Shown here piece by piece: positions 8,124 through 16,506 of a stretch of DNA of 64,000 nucleotides (the first letter of the stretch is position 1; the number at the start of each line of letters is the position of its first letter). The notes under the pieces are model-generated. The model searched no databases, had not been told where the DNA came from, and worked only from the letters and a program-made list of their open reading frames with translations. Origin of the DNA: Candidatus Hydrogenisulfobacillus filiaventi (GTDB lineage Bacteria > Bacillota > Sulfobacillia > Sulfobacillales > R501); the NCBI GenBank assembly GCA_902809825.1, contig LR778114.1, forward strand, positions 1,116,001 through 1,180,000, written 5' to 3'. A program made the position numbers and the translations under genes.

Positions 8124-8591
8124 ATGGACGAACGGCCGAGTGCACGGCTGCAGCGGATGGGGCTGAGCCTGCCGGCGGTGCCGGCCCCCGTGGCGGCCTA
8201 CGTGCCGGCGGTGGTGGCCGGAAACTGGTGCTATACCTCGGGGCAGCTGCCCTTCGCGGACGGGCGACTCACCGCCGTGGGCCGGGTGGGGGCAGAGGTC
8301 CCGCTGGCGGAGGCCTACCGGGCCGCCCGCCAGGCCGCGCTCAACGCCCTGGCGGCCGCTGCGGCGGCTGCGGGGGGACTGGACCGCCTGGTCCGGGTCA
8401 TAAAGGTGACGGGGTTTGTGCAGGCAGCCCCCGGCTTTACGGCCGAGGCGCAGGTGGTCAACGGGGCCTCCGAGCTGCTGGGGGAGGTCTTCGGCGAGGC
8501 CGGCCGCCATGCCCGGTCCGCGGTGGGGGTGCTGGCCCTGCCGCTCAATGCGGCGGTGGAGATTGAATGCCTGTTTCAGGTGCAGGCCTAG
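8124..8591 (+). CDS. RidA/YjgF family protein
   Basis: A 155-residue member of the Rid family, whose best-known members hydrolyse reactive enamine/imine intermediates. Family features are YTSGQLPFADGRL, a long helix rich in alanine, VIKVTGFVQAAPGF, NGASELLGEVFGEAGRHARSAVGV, and the closing LPLNAAVEIECLF. The usual catalytic arginine region reads GRHARSAVGV. The length exceeds the usual 125-130, as in the YjgH-like Rid subgroups. ATG 8124 follows GAGG. A TATACT box at 8013-8018 could be the -10 element, but no clear -35 accompanies it. Confidence 0.88.
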   Translation: MDERPSARLQRMGLSLPAVPAPVAAYVPAVVAGNWCYTSGQLPFADGRLTAVGRVGAEVPLAEAYRAARQAALNALAAAAAAAGGLDRLVRVIKVTGFVQAAPGFTAEAQVVNGASELLGEVFGEAGRHARSAVGVLALPLNAAVEIECLFQVQA

Positions 8592-8614
8592 GCGGCGAGG
8601 GTCGCAACCGGCCC

Positions 8615-9385
8615 ATGCGGGTACAGCGCTACCTGGCCATGGCCGGCCTGGCTTCCCGGCGCACGGCGGAGGCTTGGGTCGCGGCCGGCCGCGTGCGGGT
8701 CAACGGCCAGCCGGCGTTCCCGGGCCAACCGGTGGACCCCGCCCGCGACCGGGTGGAGGTCGACGGACAGCCGGTGACGGTGTCCCCCCACCGGCAGTAT
8801 TGGCTGCTGCACAAGCCGCCGGGCTACACCACCACCCTGGCGGATCCCCATGCCCGGCGGACCATCCGCGCGCTGCTGCCCGCGGGGGCCGGCCGGCTGT
8901 TCCCGGTCGGGCGCCTGGACCGGGACACCGCAGGGGTGCTGCTGTTGACCGATGACGGGGAGCTGGCCCACCGCCTGATGCACCCCCGCTTCGGGGTGGA
9001 GAAGGTCTACCGCCTGGAGGTAGGTCGGCCCCTGGTCCCGGCCGACCTCGGCCGCCTCCGGCGGCCGGTGGCCATCGGCCAGGGGGAGCAGGCACGGGTT
9101 GACCGTGCCCGCCTGGTGGCATCCGGCCCGGACCGCAGCGTGGTGGAGGTCACCCTGCACGAGGGCCGCAAGCGCGAGGTCCGGCGCCTGGCCCGGGCAT
9201 TGGGCTGGCCGCTCGTCAGCCTGACCCGGGTGCGGTATGCCGGGCTGGATCTGCGGGGGCTGCCCCCGGGTGCGGTGCGGCGGCTGACAGCGGAGGAGGT
9301 GGCGCACCTGCGGCGCCTGGCCTTCGCAGCGGATGCGCAGACGCACATAAAGGAAGGGAAGGAACCACATGGCCACAGGGCATGA
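8615..9385 (+). CDS. Pseudouridine synthase, RsuA/RluB family
   Basis: A 256-residue enzyme that isomerises a uridine in rRNA. An N-terminal S4 RNA-binding domain (RVQRYLAMAGLASRRTAEAWV ... VRVNG, residues 2-31) precedes the catalytic domain, where GRLDRDTAGVLLLT carries the catalytic Asp102, followed by KVYRLEV and EGRKREVRR. The Bacillus homologue next to spmAB is rluB, and this gene lies near spmA/spmB here too, so RluB (23S rRNA) is the best guess. The ATG at 8615 matches the family start; the stop overlaps the next gene by 17 bases. Confidence 0.9.
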   Translation: MRVQRYLAMAGLASRRTAEAWVAAGRVRVNGQPAFPGQPVDPARDRVEVDGQPVTVSPHRQYWLLHKPPGYTTTLADPHARRTIRALLPAGAGRLFPVGRLDRDTAGVLLLTDDGELAHRLMHPRFGVEKVYRLEVGRPLVPADLGRLRRPVAIGQGEQARVDRARLVASGPDRSVVEVTLHEGRKREVRRLARALGWPLVSLTRVRYAGLDLRGLPPGAVRRLTAEEVAHLRRLAFAADAQTHIKEGKEPHGHRA

Positions 9386-10430
9386 CGGGCTGGAGCGGGT
9401 GGAGGAGGTCCGGGCCTGGGTGCCCCCCGATCGTGGCCTGCGCTCAGCCACCCCGGAGGAGATCCGGGCCGGGTACACCACCGATGTCTACTTTGTGGGC
9501 ACCCGGCAGGTGCTGGCGGCCTTGGGGCGGCAGGATACGCCCGTAACGGCGGAAATCTTCGCGAACGAGGCCGGTCTGCTAGCGGGAGTGGAAGAGGCGC
9601 TAAGCCTGCTGGCGCCCCTGCCGGTGACGGTTGAGGCCTTGGACGAAGGCACGCCGGTGGTGTCGCGACAGGTGGTGATGCGGATCCGGGGCCGTTACCG
9701 CGACTTCGGTATCTTCGAGACCGCCCTGCTGGGCATCCTGGCCTCCTCCTCCGGCTGGGCCACCCGCACCCGGGAGATTGTAGAGGCGGCCCGCCCTTTG
9801 CCGGTCATCTCTTTCGGGGCCCGGCACGTCCACCCGGCGGTGGCCTCGGTGATGGACCGTGCCGCCCTGGTCGGGGGGGCTGCCGGGGCCAGCTCAGTGC
9901 TGGGGGCACGCCAGGCGGGGCAGATTCCCCAGGGGACCATGCCCCATGCCCTCATCCTGATCGTCGGGGATACGGTGGAGGCGGCCCGGGTGTTCGACCG
10001 CCTGATGCCGCCGGACACCCCCCGCACCGTGCTGGTGGATACCTTTCATGATGAGGCCGAGGAGGCGCTGCGGGTGGCCGCGGCCCTGGGCGACCACCTG
10101 GCGGCGGTGCGCCTGGACACGCCGCGGGAACGGGGCGGCGTCACCCCCCACCTGGTCCGGGAATTGAAGGCCCGCCTGAGCCAGGCCGGCTTCGGGCATG
10201 TGGGCATCTTCGTCTCGGGGGGCCTTACCCCCGAGCGGGTGGTCGCCCTCAAGGAGGCAGGAGCCAGCGGGTTCGGGGTGGGCAGCTGGATCGCCGGCGC
10301 GCCTCCCCTGGACATGACCATGGACCTCAAGGAGGTGGACGGCCGGCCGGTGGCCAAACGGGGACGCATCCCGGGCATTACGCCCTCGCCGGGTCTCCGC
10401 CTGCGCCTGGAGGGGTTTTCCGGCGTTTGA
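9369..10430 (+). CDS. Nicotinate phosphoribosyltransferase
   Basis: A 353-residue enzyme of NAD salvage that makes nicotinate mononucleotide from nicotinate and PRPP. The family pattern is seen in TTDVYFVGTRQVL (substrate tyrosine region), FETALLGILASSSGWATR, FGARHVHPAVA, the phosphate-binding region with VDTFHDEAEEAL, and the C-terminal SGGLTPERV and GVGSWI. It belongs to the shorter archaeal/Gram-positive-like branch. The ATG overlaps the pseudouridine synthase stop. Its 3' end overlaps the oppositely oriented SWIM gene by 53 bases. Confidence 0.88.
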   Translation: MATGHDGLERVEEVRAWVPPDRGLRSATPEEIRAGYTTDVYFVGTRQVLAALGRQDTPVTAEIFANEAGLLAGVEEALSLLAPLPVTVEALDEGTPVVSRQVVMRIRGRYRDFGIFETALLGILASSSGWATRTREIVEAARPLPVISFGARHVHPAVASVMDRAALVGGAAGASSVLGARQAGQIPQGTMPHALILIVGDTVEAARVFDRLMPPDTPRTVLVDTFHDEAEEALRVAAALGDHLAAVRLDTPRERGGVTPHLVRELKARLSQAGFGHVGIFVSGGLTPERVVALKEAGASGFGVGSWIAGAPPLDMTMDLKEVDGRPVAKRGRIPGITPSPGLRLRLEGFSGV

Positions 10431-11589
10431 GCGCCCTCCGCAGCCGTTCCCAATCCGCAGGATCCAGCTGGGGGCGCAGGGCCTCCAGCAGGGCGGGGTC
10501 TCCGCGCTCCAGGGCCTCCGCCACCCGGTACGGCAGCGCCTCCTCCGGCGACAGCAGGGGAAGCAGAGCCTGCCGGACGGCGGCCGCCTGCGGATGGGCA
10601 GCATACACCGCCTCCAGGAGGCGGCGGGCCTCGTCGGGCCGGCCGGCCGCCTGCAGCAGACGGGCGCGGTGCAGGCCCCAGGGGTCCAGATCCGGAACCA
10701 GTTCCCACCAGGACGCCAGCCGGGCGGCGCCAGCGGGGCCCCAGGCCGCTTCACTCCAGGTCAGGAGCGGGCCGACCGCCCGGCGGGCCTCCCCGTCGCC
10801 GGTCAGGGCCCGGGCCAGCGCCTCCAGCACCGCCGGGGCCCAGGCCGGGTTGGCGTCGGCCAGGGCAGGGACCACCGCGGCCAGGGCCGGCGGCAGGTCC
10901 CCCACCATGGCCAGCACCACGCCCAGGCGGGCCCGCTCCGGACCGGGCCAGCGGGGGACGGCCACCAGGAGGAGGGGGGCCAGGGCGTCCGTCCAGGCGC
11001 GGTCCTCCCACCAGCGGGCGTCCAGCCGGCTCAGGGCCGTCACGAAGGCGGGCGCGGCCTCCGCCGCGGCCGCGGCCCGGGCCGCAGCCAGGGCGGCTGC
11101 GCGGGTGTCGGGGCCGGGCGCCCGCTGATACCAGGGCGGCTCCCTGGGGATTGCCTCCCACGGAAAGGCGGTGCCGGTAGCCCAGGCCCAAAAGGGGGGG
11201 AGGGGGAGATCCGGCAGCACAAGCTGTCCGGCGTCCACAAAGGGGGTCCCCCGGCCGGCAGCCGCCTCAGCGTGGGCCAGGAGCAGGGCCGCGCTGTGGG
11301 CACAGGGCTGGGGCCGCCCGCAGTCGCACCGGCATTGGACGCTGCCGTCCGCGGCCGGCCGGCAACTGGGTACGTGCACCCCGCTGTACCCCTCCAGGCG
11401 GCCTAGCAGCACCGGATCCGGCGGTAGTTCGAGGCGGTGGCTCAGGCGGTCGTTAAGCAGGTAGTCGGCGGCATGGCGGAAGACGGAACGCGGCAGCGCC
11501 CGGTAGAGCGCCTCCCGGTGCAGGCAGGCCCAGCGGAGCTCCCGGGACCCCGGTACGAACGGACGCACGGAACGGCAACCTCCCCTCAC
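10378..11589 (-). CDS. SWIM zinc-finger domain protein
   Basis: A 403-residue protein with one SWIM zinc finger near the N-terminus: CRCDCGRPQPCAHS, where Cys86/Cys88, Cys96 and His98 fit CXCXnCXH. Around it lie ADYLLNDRLSHRL and LEGYSGVHVPSC. The remaining 300 residues are alanine- and arginine-rich helices with repeat-like segments and a TPR-like LLEAVYAAHPQAAAVRQALL. SWIM fingers bind nucleic acid or protein; in bacteria such proteins often accompany SNF2 helicases, and an SNF2 gene occurs 6 kb away, but no direct link is visible. Converges on and overlaps the nicotinate phosphoribosyltransferase gene. Confidence 0.75.
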   Translation of the reverse strand: MRGGCRSVRPFVPGSRELRWACLHREALYRALPRSVFRHAADYLLNDRLSHRLELPPDPVLLGRLEGYSGVHVPSCRPAADGSVQCRCDCGRPQPCAHSAALLLAHAEAAAGRGTPFVDAGQLVLPDLPLPPFWAWATGTAFPWEAIPREPPWYQRAPGPDTRAAALAAARAAAAAEAAPAFVTALSRLDARWWEDRAWTDALAPLLLVAVPRWPGPERARLGVVLAMVGDLPPALAAVVPALADANPAWAPAVLEALARALTGDGEARRAVGPLLTWSEAAWGPAGAARLASWWELVPDLDPWGLHRARLLQAAGRPDEARRLLEAVYAAHPQAAAVRQALLPLLSPEEALPYRVAEALERGDPALLEALRPQLDPADWERLRRALKRRKTPPGAGGDPARA

Positions 11590-11657
11590 CGGCCGGCGCA
11601 GGAGCGGGCATCCCGAATCCCTTCCTGCGGGGGATGGGAGGGCCCGGCCGCTATCGG

Positions 11658-11666
11658 TATTATATT
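11658..11666 (+). promoter_or_regulatory. Possible -10 element (TATTATATT)
   Basis: An isolated AT-rich TATTATATT in GC-rich surroundings 20 bases before the small zinc-ribbon gene. No convincing -35 hexamer is present 17 bases upstream. Confidence 0.3.
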
Positions 11667-11685
11667 AAGCGAGGGGGTGGACCGC

Positions 11686-11847
11686 ATGAAGCGGCGCTGC
11701 CAGGTCTGCGGTAAGCTTTTCGAGGTACCTTTCTGGAGCGAGGAAGCCGAGCGGGAGAAGAGCGGCAAACCGCCGGCCGTCTTTATTTGCGAATCCTGCC
11801 AGGAACGTATCCAGGCCGAGCTGCAGAAGCAGAAGAGCGAGGAATAA
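11686..11847 (+). CDS. Small zinc-ribbon protein (DUF2197/YlaI-like)
   Basis: A 53-residue protein starting MKRRCQVCGKLFEVPFW with a second knuckle FICESCQERI; the two CXXC pairs make a zinc ribbon, and the tail is charged (QAELQKQKSEE). It resembles the DUF2197 family, represented by Bacillus YlaI, of unknown function. The ATG follows GAGGGGGTGG. It stands alone between a divergent gene and a pair of strong hairpins, so it is probably its own transcription unit. Confidence 0.75.
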   Translation: MKRRCQVCGKLFEVPFWSEEAEREKSGKPPAVFICESCQERIQAELQKQKSEE

Positions 11848-11862
11848 CGCGCCCGGCCTCCC

Positions 11863-11907
11863 GGTCCGCGGCCGGCCCGCCGCGGACCGCCCCGGGCCGG
11901 CCCGGGG
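11863..11907 (+). terminator. Two tandem GC hairpins
   Basis: GGTCCGCGGC (11863-11872) pairs with GCCGCGGACC (11879-11888) across six bases, and CCCCGGG (11890-11896) pairs with CCCGGGG (11901-11907) across CCGG. They fill the gap between the zinc-ribbon gene and aroH. No T-run follows, so termination is inferred from stem strength and position. Confidence 0.5.
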
Positions 11908-11928
11908 AGGCGGGACGGAAAGCGAGGC

Positions 11929-12312
11929 ATGAAGAACCGGATGATTCGGGGAATACGTGGAGCCACCACCGTGGACGCCGATACGGCGGAGGAAATCCTG
12001 GCGCGCACAGCGGAACTGCTGCAGACCATGGCCGAGGCCAATGCGGTGGAACCGGACCAGATGGCCAGCATCATCTTCACCCTGACCCCCGACCTCAACG
12101 CCACCTTCCCGGCCGAAGCCGCCCGTCAGCTGGGATGGAAGTACGTCCCCCTCCTGTGCGCCCGGGAGCTGCCAGTGCCCCACGGGCTGCCCCGGACTGT
12201 ACGGGTGCTGATGCATGCGGAAACCGACCGTTCCCCCCGGGAGATACGGCACGTCTACCTGCGGGGAGCCGCGGTATTGCGGGAGGACCTGGATACCGTT
12301 GAACGCGGATGA
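11929..12312 (+). CDS. aroH: Chorismate mutase, AroH type
   Basis: A 127-residue monofunctional chorismate mutase that converts chorismate to prephenate for phenylalanine and tyrosine synthesis. The signature RGIRGATTVD at the start, IIFTLTPDLNATFPAEAAR, CARELPVPHGLPRTVRVL (catalytic Glu and Arg regions) and the C-terminal RHVYLRGAAVLREDL match Bacillus AroH, the trimeric fold. The stop overlaps the cmk start by 14 bases; aroH upstream of cmk is a recurring arrangement in Firmicutes. Confidence 0.93.
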   Translation: MKNRMIRGIRGATTVDADTAEEILARTAELLQTMAEANAVEPDQMASIIFTLTPDLNATFPAEAARQLGWKYVPLLCARELPVPHGLPRTVRVLMHAETDRSPREIRHVYLRGAAVLREDLDTVERG

Positions 12313-12985
12313 GGCGGCAGGCCCCATCATCGCCGTCGACGGGCCGGCAGGGGCAGGCAAGAGCACGGTGGCGCGGCGGGTGGCGGATGCGCTCGGGTTT
12401 CTCTACCTGGACACCGGCGCCATGTACCGGGCCCTGGCCCTCAAGGCCCTGGCCACCGGGGCGGACCTCCGGGACGAGGAGGCGCTGGTGCGGCTGCTGC
12501 AGGAGACCGACCTGGTCCTCACGGCCGAACCGGGCGGGCAGGTGCGGGTATGGATGGACGGGCAGGACGTTACCGACGAGTTGCGGCGCCCGGCCGTGAA
12601 CGCGGCGGTGTCGCAGGTGGCCGGCTTCGGGCGGGTCCGGGAGGAGATGGTGCGCCGGCAGCGGGGCCTGGCCCGCGGGGGGCGTATCGTGGTGGACGGG
12701 CGGGACATCGGCACCAACGTGTTTCCGCAGGCGCCCTTCAAGTTCTTCCTCACTGCCTCCCTGGAAACCCGGGCCCGACGCCGTCAGCAGGATCTGGCCC
12801 GGATGGGCTACCATGTGGATACGGCCACCCTGGCCGAGGAGATCCGGCATCGCGATGCGCTGGATGCCGCACGGCCCTATGGCCCCTTGCGGCAGGCCCC
12901 GGACGCCGTCGTGATCGACACCACCGATATGGAGGTGGATGCCGTGGTGGCGGAGATCCTGCGGGTCTATCGCCAACGGGCCTAG
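12299..12985 (+). CDS. cmk: Cytidylate kinase
   Basis: Phosphorylates CMP and dCMP using ATP. The 228-residue product opens LNADEAAGPIIAVDGPAGAGKST (P-loop), then LYLDTGAMYRALALKAL, RRPAVNAAVSQVAGFGRVR, VVDGRDIGTNVFPQA and ASLETRARRRQQDL, all diagnostic. The start is taken as TTG 12299 behind GGGAGGACC; further upstream the frame is unrelated and lies in aroH. The plsC ATG follows the stop with no gap. Confidence 0.93.
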   Translation: MNADEAAGPIIAVDGPAGAGKSTVARRVADALGFLYLDTGAMYRALALKALATGADLRDEEALVRLLQETDLVLTAEPGGQVRVWMDGQDVTDELRRPAVNAAVSQVAGFGRVREEMVRRQRGLARGGRIVVDGRDIGTNVFPQAPFKFFLTASLETRARRRQQDLARMGYHVDTATLAEEIRHRDALDAARPYGPLRQAPDAVVIDTTDMEVDAVVAEILRVYRQRA

Positions 12986-13588
12986 ATGTTCTACTCCACC
13001 ATGTACTGGATTGTGCGCACCATCTTCTCGCTCTGGTTCCGGCTGGATGTGGAGGGGATGGAGCGGCTGCCCCGCCGCGGGCCGCTCATCGTGGTGGCCA
13101 ACCACCAGAGCGCCTGGGACCCGCCGGTGATGGGGGCGGTGGTCACCCGCCAGCTCTGGTACATGGCTAAGGCGGAGCTGTTCGAATACCGGGGGCTGGC
13201 CTGCCTCATCCGCAGCCTGCATGCCTTCCCCGTCCGGCGGGGCACGCCGGATCGCCGCGCCATCCGGTTCGCCCTGGGGGTGCTGGCCGCCGGCGGGGCC
13301 CTGCTCATCTTTCCGGAAGGCCACCGCTCCCGGGACGGCGAATTGCAGCCGGCCCGCCCGGGCACGGTATGGTTGGCCAAGAAATCGGGGGCGCCGCTGG
13401 TGCCGGTGGGCATTTACGGCCGCTACGGCTGGGCCCGGCGCATCCGCTTCCGGGTGGGGGAGCCCTTCTTCATCCCGCCGGACATGGACGACCAGGCGGC
13501 TCAGGTGCTCATCATGGACCGCATCCGGGAGCTGGTCGAAGCAGGCCGCCGGGAGGCGCTGGCGGCGGGCGGCCGGGGATCCTCCTAG
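12986..13588 (+). CDS. plsC: 1-acyl-sn-glycerol-3-phosphate acyltransferase
   Basis: A 200-residue membrane-associated acyltransferase making phosphatidic acid. It has a hydrophobic N-terminal helix, the catalytic block VVANHQSAWDPP (HX4D), the glycerol-phosphate site LLIFPEGHRSRDGEL and the later PLVPVGIYG. It directly abuts cmk, the order seen in many Firmicutes (cmk-plsC-S1). The ispH gene found at this spot in some clostridia is absent. Confidence 0.92.
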   Translation: MFYSTMYWIVRTIFSLWFRLDVEGMERLPRRGPLIVVANHQSAWDPPVMGAVVTRQLWYMAKAELFEYRGLACLIRSLHAFPVRRGTPDRRAIRFALGVLAAGGALLIFPEGHRSRDGELQPARPGTVWLAKKSGAPLVPVGIYGRYGWARRIRFRVGEPFFIPPDMDDQAAQVLIMDRIRELVEAGRREALAAGGRGSS

Positions 13589-13606
13589 TATCATTGGGGG
13601 AGAAGG

Positions 13607-13612
13607 TATAAT
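13607..13612 (+). promoter_or_regulatory. Perfect TATAAT -10 box before the S1 gene
   Basis: TATAAT at 13607-13612 lies 117 bases upstream of the S1 start in a locally AT-rich patch. The region 17 bases upstream (CCTAGT) is a poor -35, so strength is uncertain. Confidence 0.5.
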
Positions 13613-13728
13613 ATAGGGGCGGTACATATTGGGCCTGATTTCCTTATGCCTGGGTGTGGCCATGCGCGGGGGCGGGCGCCCATGGGCCGGGACATAGGAG
13701 GCCAGGTCAGTAGGGGGGCGGCAGGAGC

Positions 13729-15093
13729 ATGAGTGATGAGCGTGAGATGAAGGATCAGCACGCGCAAGCGGGCCGTGACGGGGACGCGGACCGTGAGACC
13801 GGCGGGGTGAATCCTGGCACCCCGGAAGAGGCCGGGCATGCTTCTCAACCCCATCCTGAGGCGGAGGCCTCCGAGGGTGATCGCGAGAACGAGAACTTTG
13901 GAATGGAAGAATCCATGCAATACGGGCTGCTGGAGGACGTCCACCCGGGCCAGATCCTGGAAGGCAAGGTGGTACACATCTCCAACGACGGGGTCCTGGT
14001 GGACGTGGGGGCCAAGTCGGAAGGGGTGGTGCACCTGCATGACCTCAGCCACCGCCGGGTAGACCGGCCGGAGGAGGTCGTAAAGCTGGGCGACACCATC
14101 AAGGTGTACGTCATTGGCTGGGAGGGCGAGGAAGGCACCCTGCGCCTGTCCAAGCGGCGCGCCGATGAGTTGGAGGCCTGGGAACGCCTGGAGCAGGCCA
14201 TGGCCACGGGGGAGGTGCTCGAGGCCCCGGTTACGGAGGTGGTCAAGGGCGGGCTGGTGGTGGATGTCGGGCTGCGGGGCTTTGTGCCCGCCTCCCACGT
14301 GGCCCGGGGGTATGTGAACGACCTCAACCCCTTTTTAGGGCAGACCCTGCGCCTCAAGGTCATCGAACTCGATCGCGGCAAGCGCCGGGCCATCCTTTCC
14401 CGCAAGGTGGTGCTGGAGGAGGAGCAGAAGTCGGCCCGTGACCGCCTGTGGAGCGAAATCGAGGAGGGGCAGGTCCGGACAGGGGTCGTCAAGAGTTTGA
14501 CCGATTTCGGGGCCTTTATCGACCTAGGCGGGGTCGACGGGCTGCTCCACATCAGCGAAATGTCCTGGGGCCGCATCAAGCACCCCTCCGAAGTCCTGCA
14601 TGAGGGACAGGAGGTCCAGGTCAAGGTGCTGCGGCTGGACCGGGAGAAGGAAAAGATCTCCCTGGGACTGCGTCAGGTGCTCCCTAACCCCTGGGACACG
14701 GTGGCTGAACGCTACCACGAGGGGGAGATCTATGAAGGCCGGGTGGTGCGGCTGGCCACCTTCGGGGCCTTCGTGGAGCTGGAACCGGGGGTCGACGGGC
14801 TGGTGCACATCTCCCAGCTGGCCCCCTACCGGGTGGCGCAACCGGGGGATGCGGTGCAGGTGGGGGACATTATCGCGGTCAAGGTGCTGCACGTGGACCC
14901 GGAGGCCAAGCGGATCTCCCTCTCCAAGCGGGAGGCGGATGAGGACCTGGAACGGGGGGCCACCATCACCCGCCGGCTAGGGGAGGCCCCGGCGGCGACG
15001 GAGGAGCCGCCGGGGGAGGAAGGCCCCTCCACCATCGGGGAGCACCTGGCCGCCTACCACAGCGGGGACTGGGATGAGCAGGAATCGGAATAG
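13729..15093 (+). CDS. rpsA: S1 RNA-binding protein, ribosomal protein S1-like
   Basis: A 454-residue protein with four S1 OB-fold repeats at about residues 72-140, 158-226, 243-311 and 328-397; repeats three and four show DFGAFIDLGGVDGLLHISEMSW and TFGAFVELEPGVDGLVHISQ. It probably helps mRNA bind the small subunit; the four-repeat form equals Firmicute S1/YpfD. The first 60 residues are an acidic, low-complexity extension rich in Asp, Glu, His and Gly that is not part of the usual family. An internal ATG at 13903 (MEESMQYG) would remove it. The preceding gene order cmk-plsC and following der are classical. Confidence 0.9.
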   Translation: MSDEREMKDQHAQAGRDGDADRETGGVNPGTPEEAGHASQPHPEAEASEGDRENENFGMEESMQYGLLEDVHPGQILEGKVVHISNDGVLVDVGAKSEGVVHLHDLSHRRVDRPEEVVKLGDTIKVYVIGWEGEEGTLRLSKRRADELEAWERLEQAMATGEVLEAPVTEVVKGGLVVDVGLRGFVPASHVARGYVNDLNPFLGQTLRLKVIELDRGKRRAILSRKVVLEEEQKSARDRLWSEIEEGQVRTGVVKSLTDFGAFIDLGGVDGLLHISEMSWGRIKHPSEVLHEGQEVQVKVLRLDREKEKISLGLRQVLPNPWDTVAERYHEGEIYEGRVVRLATFGAFVELEPGVDGLVHISQLAPYRVAQPGDAVQVGDIIAVKVLHVDPEAKRISLSKREADEDLERGATITRRLGEAPAATEEPPGEEGPSTIGEHLAAYHSGDWDEQESE

Positions 15094-15113
15094 GGCCGGA
15101 ACCGCCGGCCGCG

Positions 15114-15139
15114 GGCCGGGGCCGCTGGCGGCCCCGGCC
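15114..15139 (+). terminator. Strong hairpin after the S1 gene
   Basis: GGCCGGGGCCG (15114-15124) and CGGCCCCGGCC (15129-15139) make a perfect 11-base-pair stem with a CTGG loop, followed by TTCG. It lies between the S1 gene and der. Confidence 0.6.
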
Positions 15140-15177
15140 TTCGAGTGTCCGGGGGGCTTCCGGGACGGAGGCTGCCG

Positions 15178-16506
15178 ATGGGGTATGTAGCGTTGCTGGG
15201 CCGGCCCAATGTTGGCAAGTCGGCCCTCTTTAACCGCATCACCCAGACCCACCGGGCCATCGTGGAGGATGTGCCCGGGGTGACCCGGGACCGGCTGTAT
15301 GAGGAGACGGAGTGGGACGGCCGGTCCTTTACCCTGGTAGACACCGGGGGCATCTGGTTCGGGGATGAGGATACCATCCTCGGCATGACCCGGCGCCAGG
15401 CGGAGATGGCCCTGCAGGAGGCTGACGTGCTGGTGCTGGTGGTGGACGCGCGGGAAGGGCCGACGGCGGCCGACCAGGCGGTGGCGGAGCTGCTGCGCCG
15501 GAGCGGGAAGCCGGTGGTGCTGGCGGCCAACAAGGCGGAGACCGCCGCCCTGGAGGCGGCCGCCCGGGCGGAGTTCGGGCGGCTGGGACTGGGGGACCCG
15601 GTGCCGGTGTCGGCCTTGCACGGGCGGGCGGTGGACGAACTGCTTGACCGGGTGGTGGCCGCCCTGCCGGCGCCGTCCCCGGAGGAGACCGAGGAGACCG
15701 CCCTCATCCGGGTCGCCCTGGCCGGCCGGCCCAACGTGGGCAAATCCTCCCTGGTCAATGCGCTGTCCGGGCAGGAGCGGACCCTGGTGACCCCCATTCC
15801 CGGCACCACCCGTGACGTGGTGGACATCCGGGTGCAAACGCCGGAAGGGGCCTTCCTGCTCCTGGATACCGCCGGCCTGCGCCGGCCCAGCCGGGTGGAG
15901 CCCGGCCTGGAGGCCAAGACGGTGGCCCGTAGCCTGGACGCCATCCGGCGGGCGGACGTGGTGCTGCTGGTGGTGGATCTGACGCAAGGGGTGAGTGCCC
16001 AGGACCAGCGCATCGCCAGCCAGGTGGTGCAGGCGGGGGCGGCGACGGTGGTGGTGGCCAACAAGGCGGACCTCATCAAGGGTACCACCCTTCCCGCCGT
16101 GGGCGCGTTGCGGGATCGGCTCGATTACCTGGACTGGGCCCCGGTGATCGCCACGTCGGCCCTCACCGGCTGGCACCTGGACCAGCTGTGGCCGGCGGTG
16201 GCGCAGGCCTACCAGGCCTACTCACGCCGGGTGCCCACCCACCTCCTGAACCAGGTGGTGCAGGAGGCGGTGCATCTGAATCCGCCCCCCGTGCAACGGG
16301 GCAAGGCCCTGAAGGTGTTCTATGCGGTGCAGGCCGCCGCCCGGCCGCCCCGCCTCCTCCTCTTTGTCAACCAGCCGGCCCTGGCCCAGCCGGCCTATAC
16401 CCGGTATCTGGAACGGCGGGTGCGGGAGCGGTTCGGCTTCGAGGGCACCCCCATCCGGATTGAATACCGCGAACGGCGGCGGCGAACCGATGAGCGGACC
16501 GGCTAA
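15178..16506 (+). CDS. der: Ribosome-assembly GTPase Der (EngA)
   Basis: A 442-residue protein with two GTPase domains in tandem and a KH-like C-terminal domain, unique to Der, which is needed for 50S maturation. Domain 1 has GRPNVGKSALFN, DTGG and NKAE; domain 2 has GRPNVGKSSLVN, DTAGLRRPSRVE and NKAD. The tail from about residue 350 contains NQVVQEAVHLNPPPVQRGK and FVNQP, the KH-like fold. ATG 15178 follows GGACGGAGG. The gpsA start overlaps its stop by 17 bases. Confidence 0.96.
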   Translation: MGYVALLGRPNVGKSALFNRITQTHRAIVEDVPGVTRDRLYEETEWDGRSFTLVDTGGIWFGDEDTILGMTRRQAEMALQEADVLVLVVDAREGPTAADQAVAELLRRSGKPVVLAANKAETAALEAAARAEFGRLGLGDPVPVSALHGRAVDELLDRVVAALPAPSPEETEETALIRVALAGRPNVGKSSLVNALSGQERTLVTPIPGTTRDVVDIRVQTPEGAFLLLDTAGLRRPSRVEPGLEAKTVARSLDAIRRADVVLLVVDLTQGVSAQDQRIASQVVQAGAATVVVANKADLIKGTTLPAVGALRDRLDYLDWAPVIATSALTGWHLDQLWPAVAQAYQAYSRRVPTHLLNQVVQEAVHLNPPPVQRGKALKVFYAVQAAARPPRLLLFVNQPALAQPAYTRYLERRVRERFGFEGTPIRIEYRERRRRTDERTG

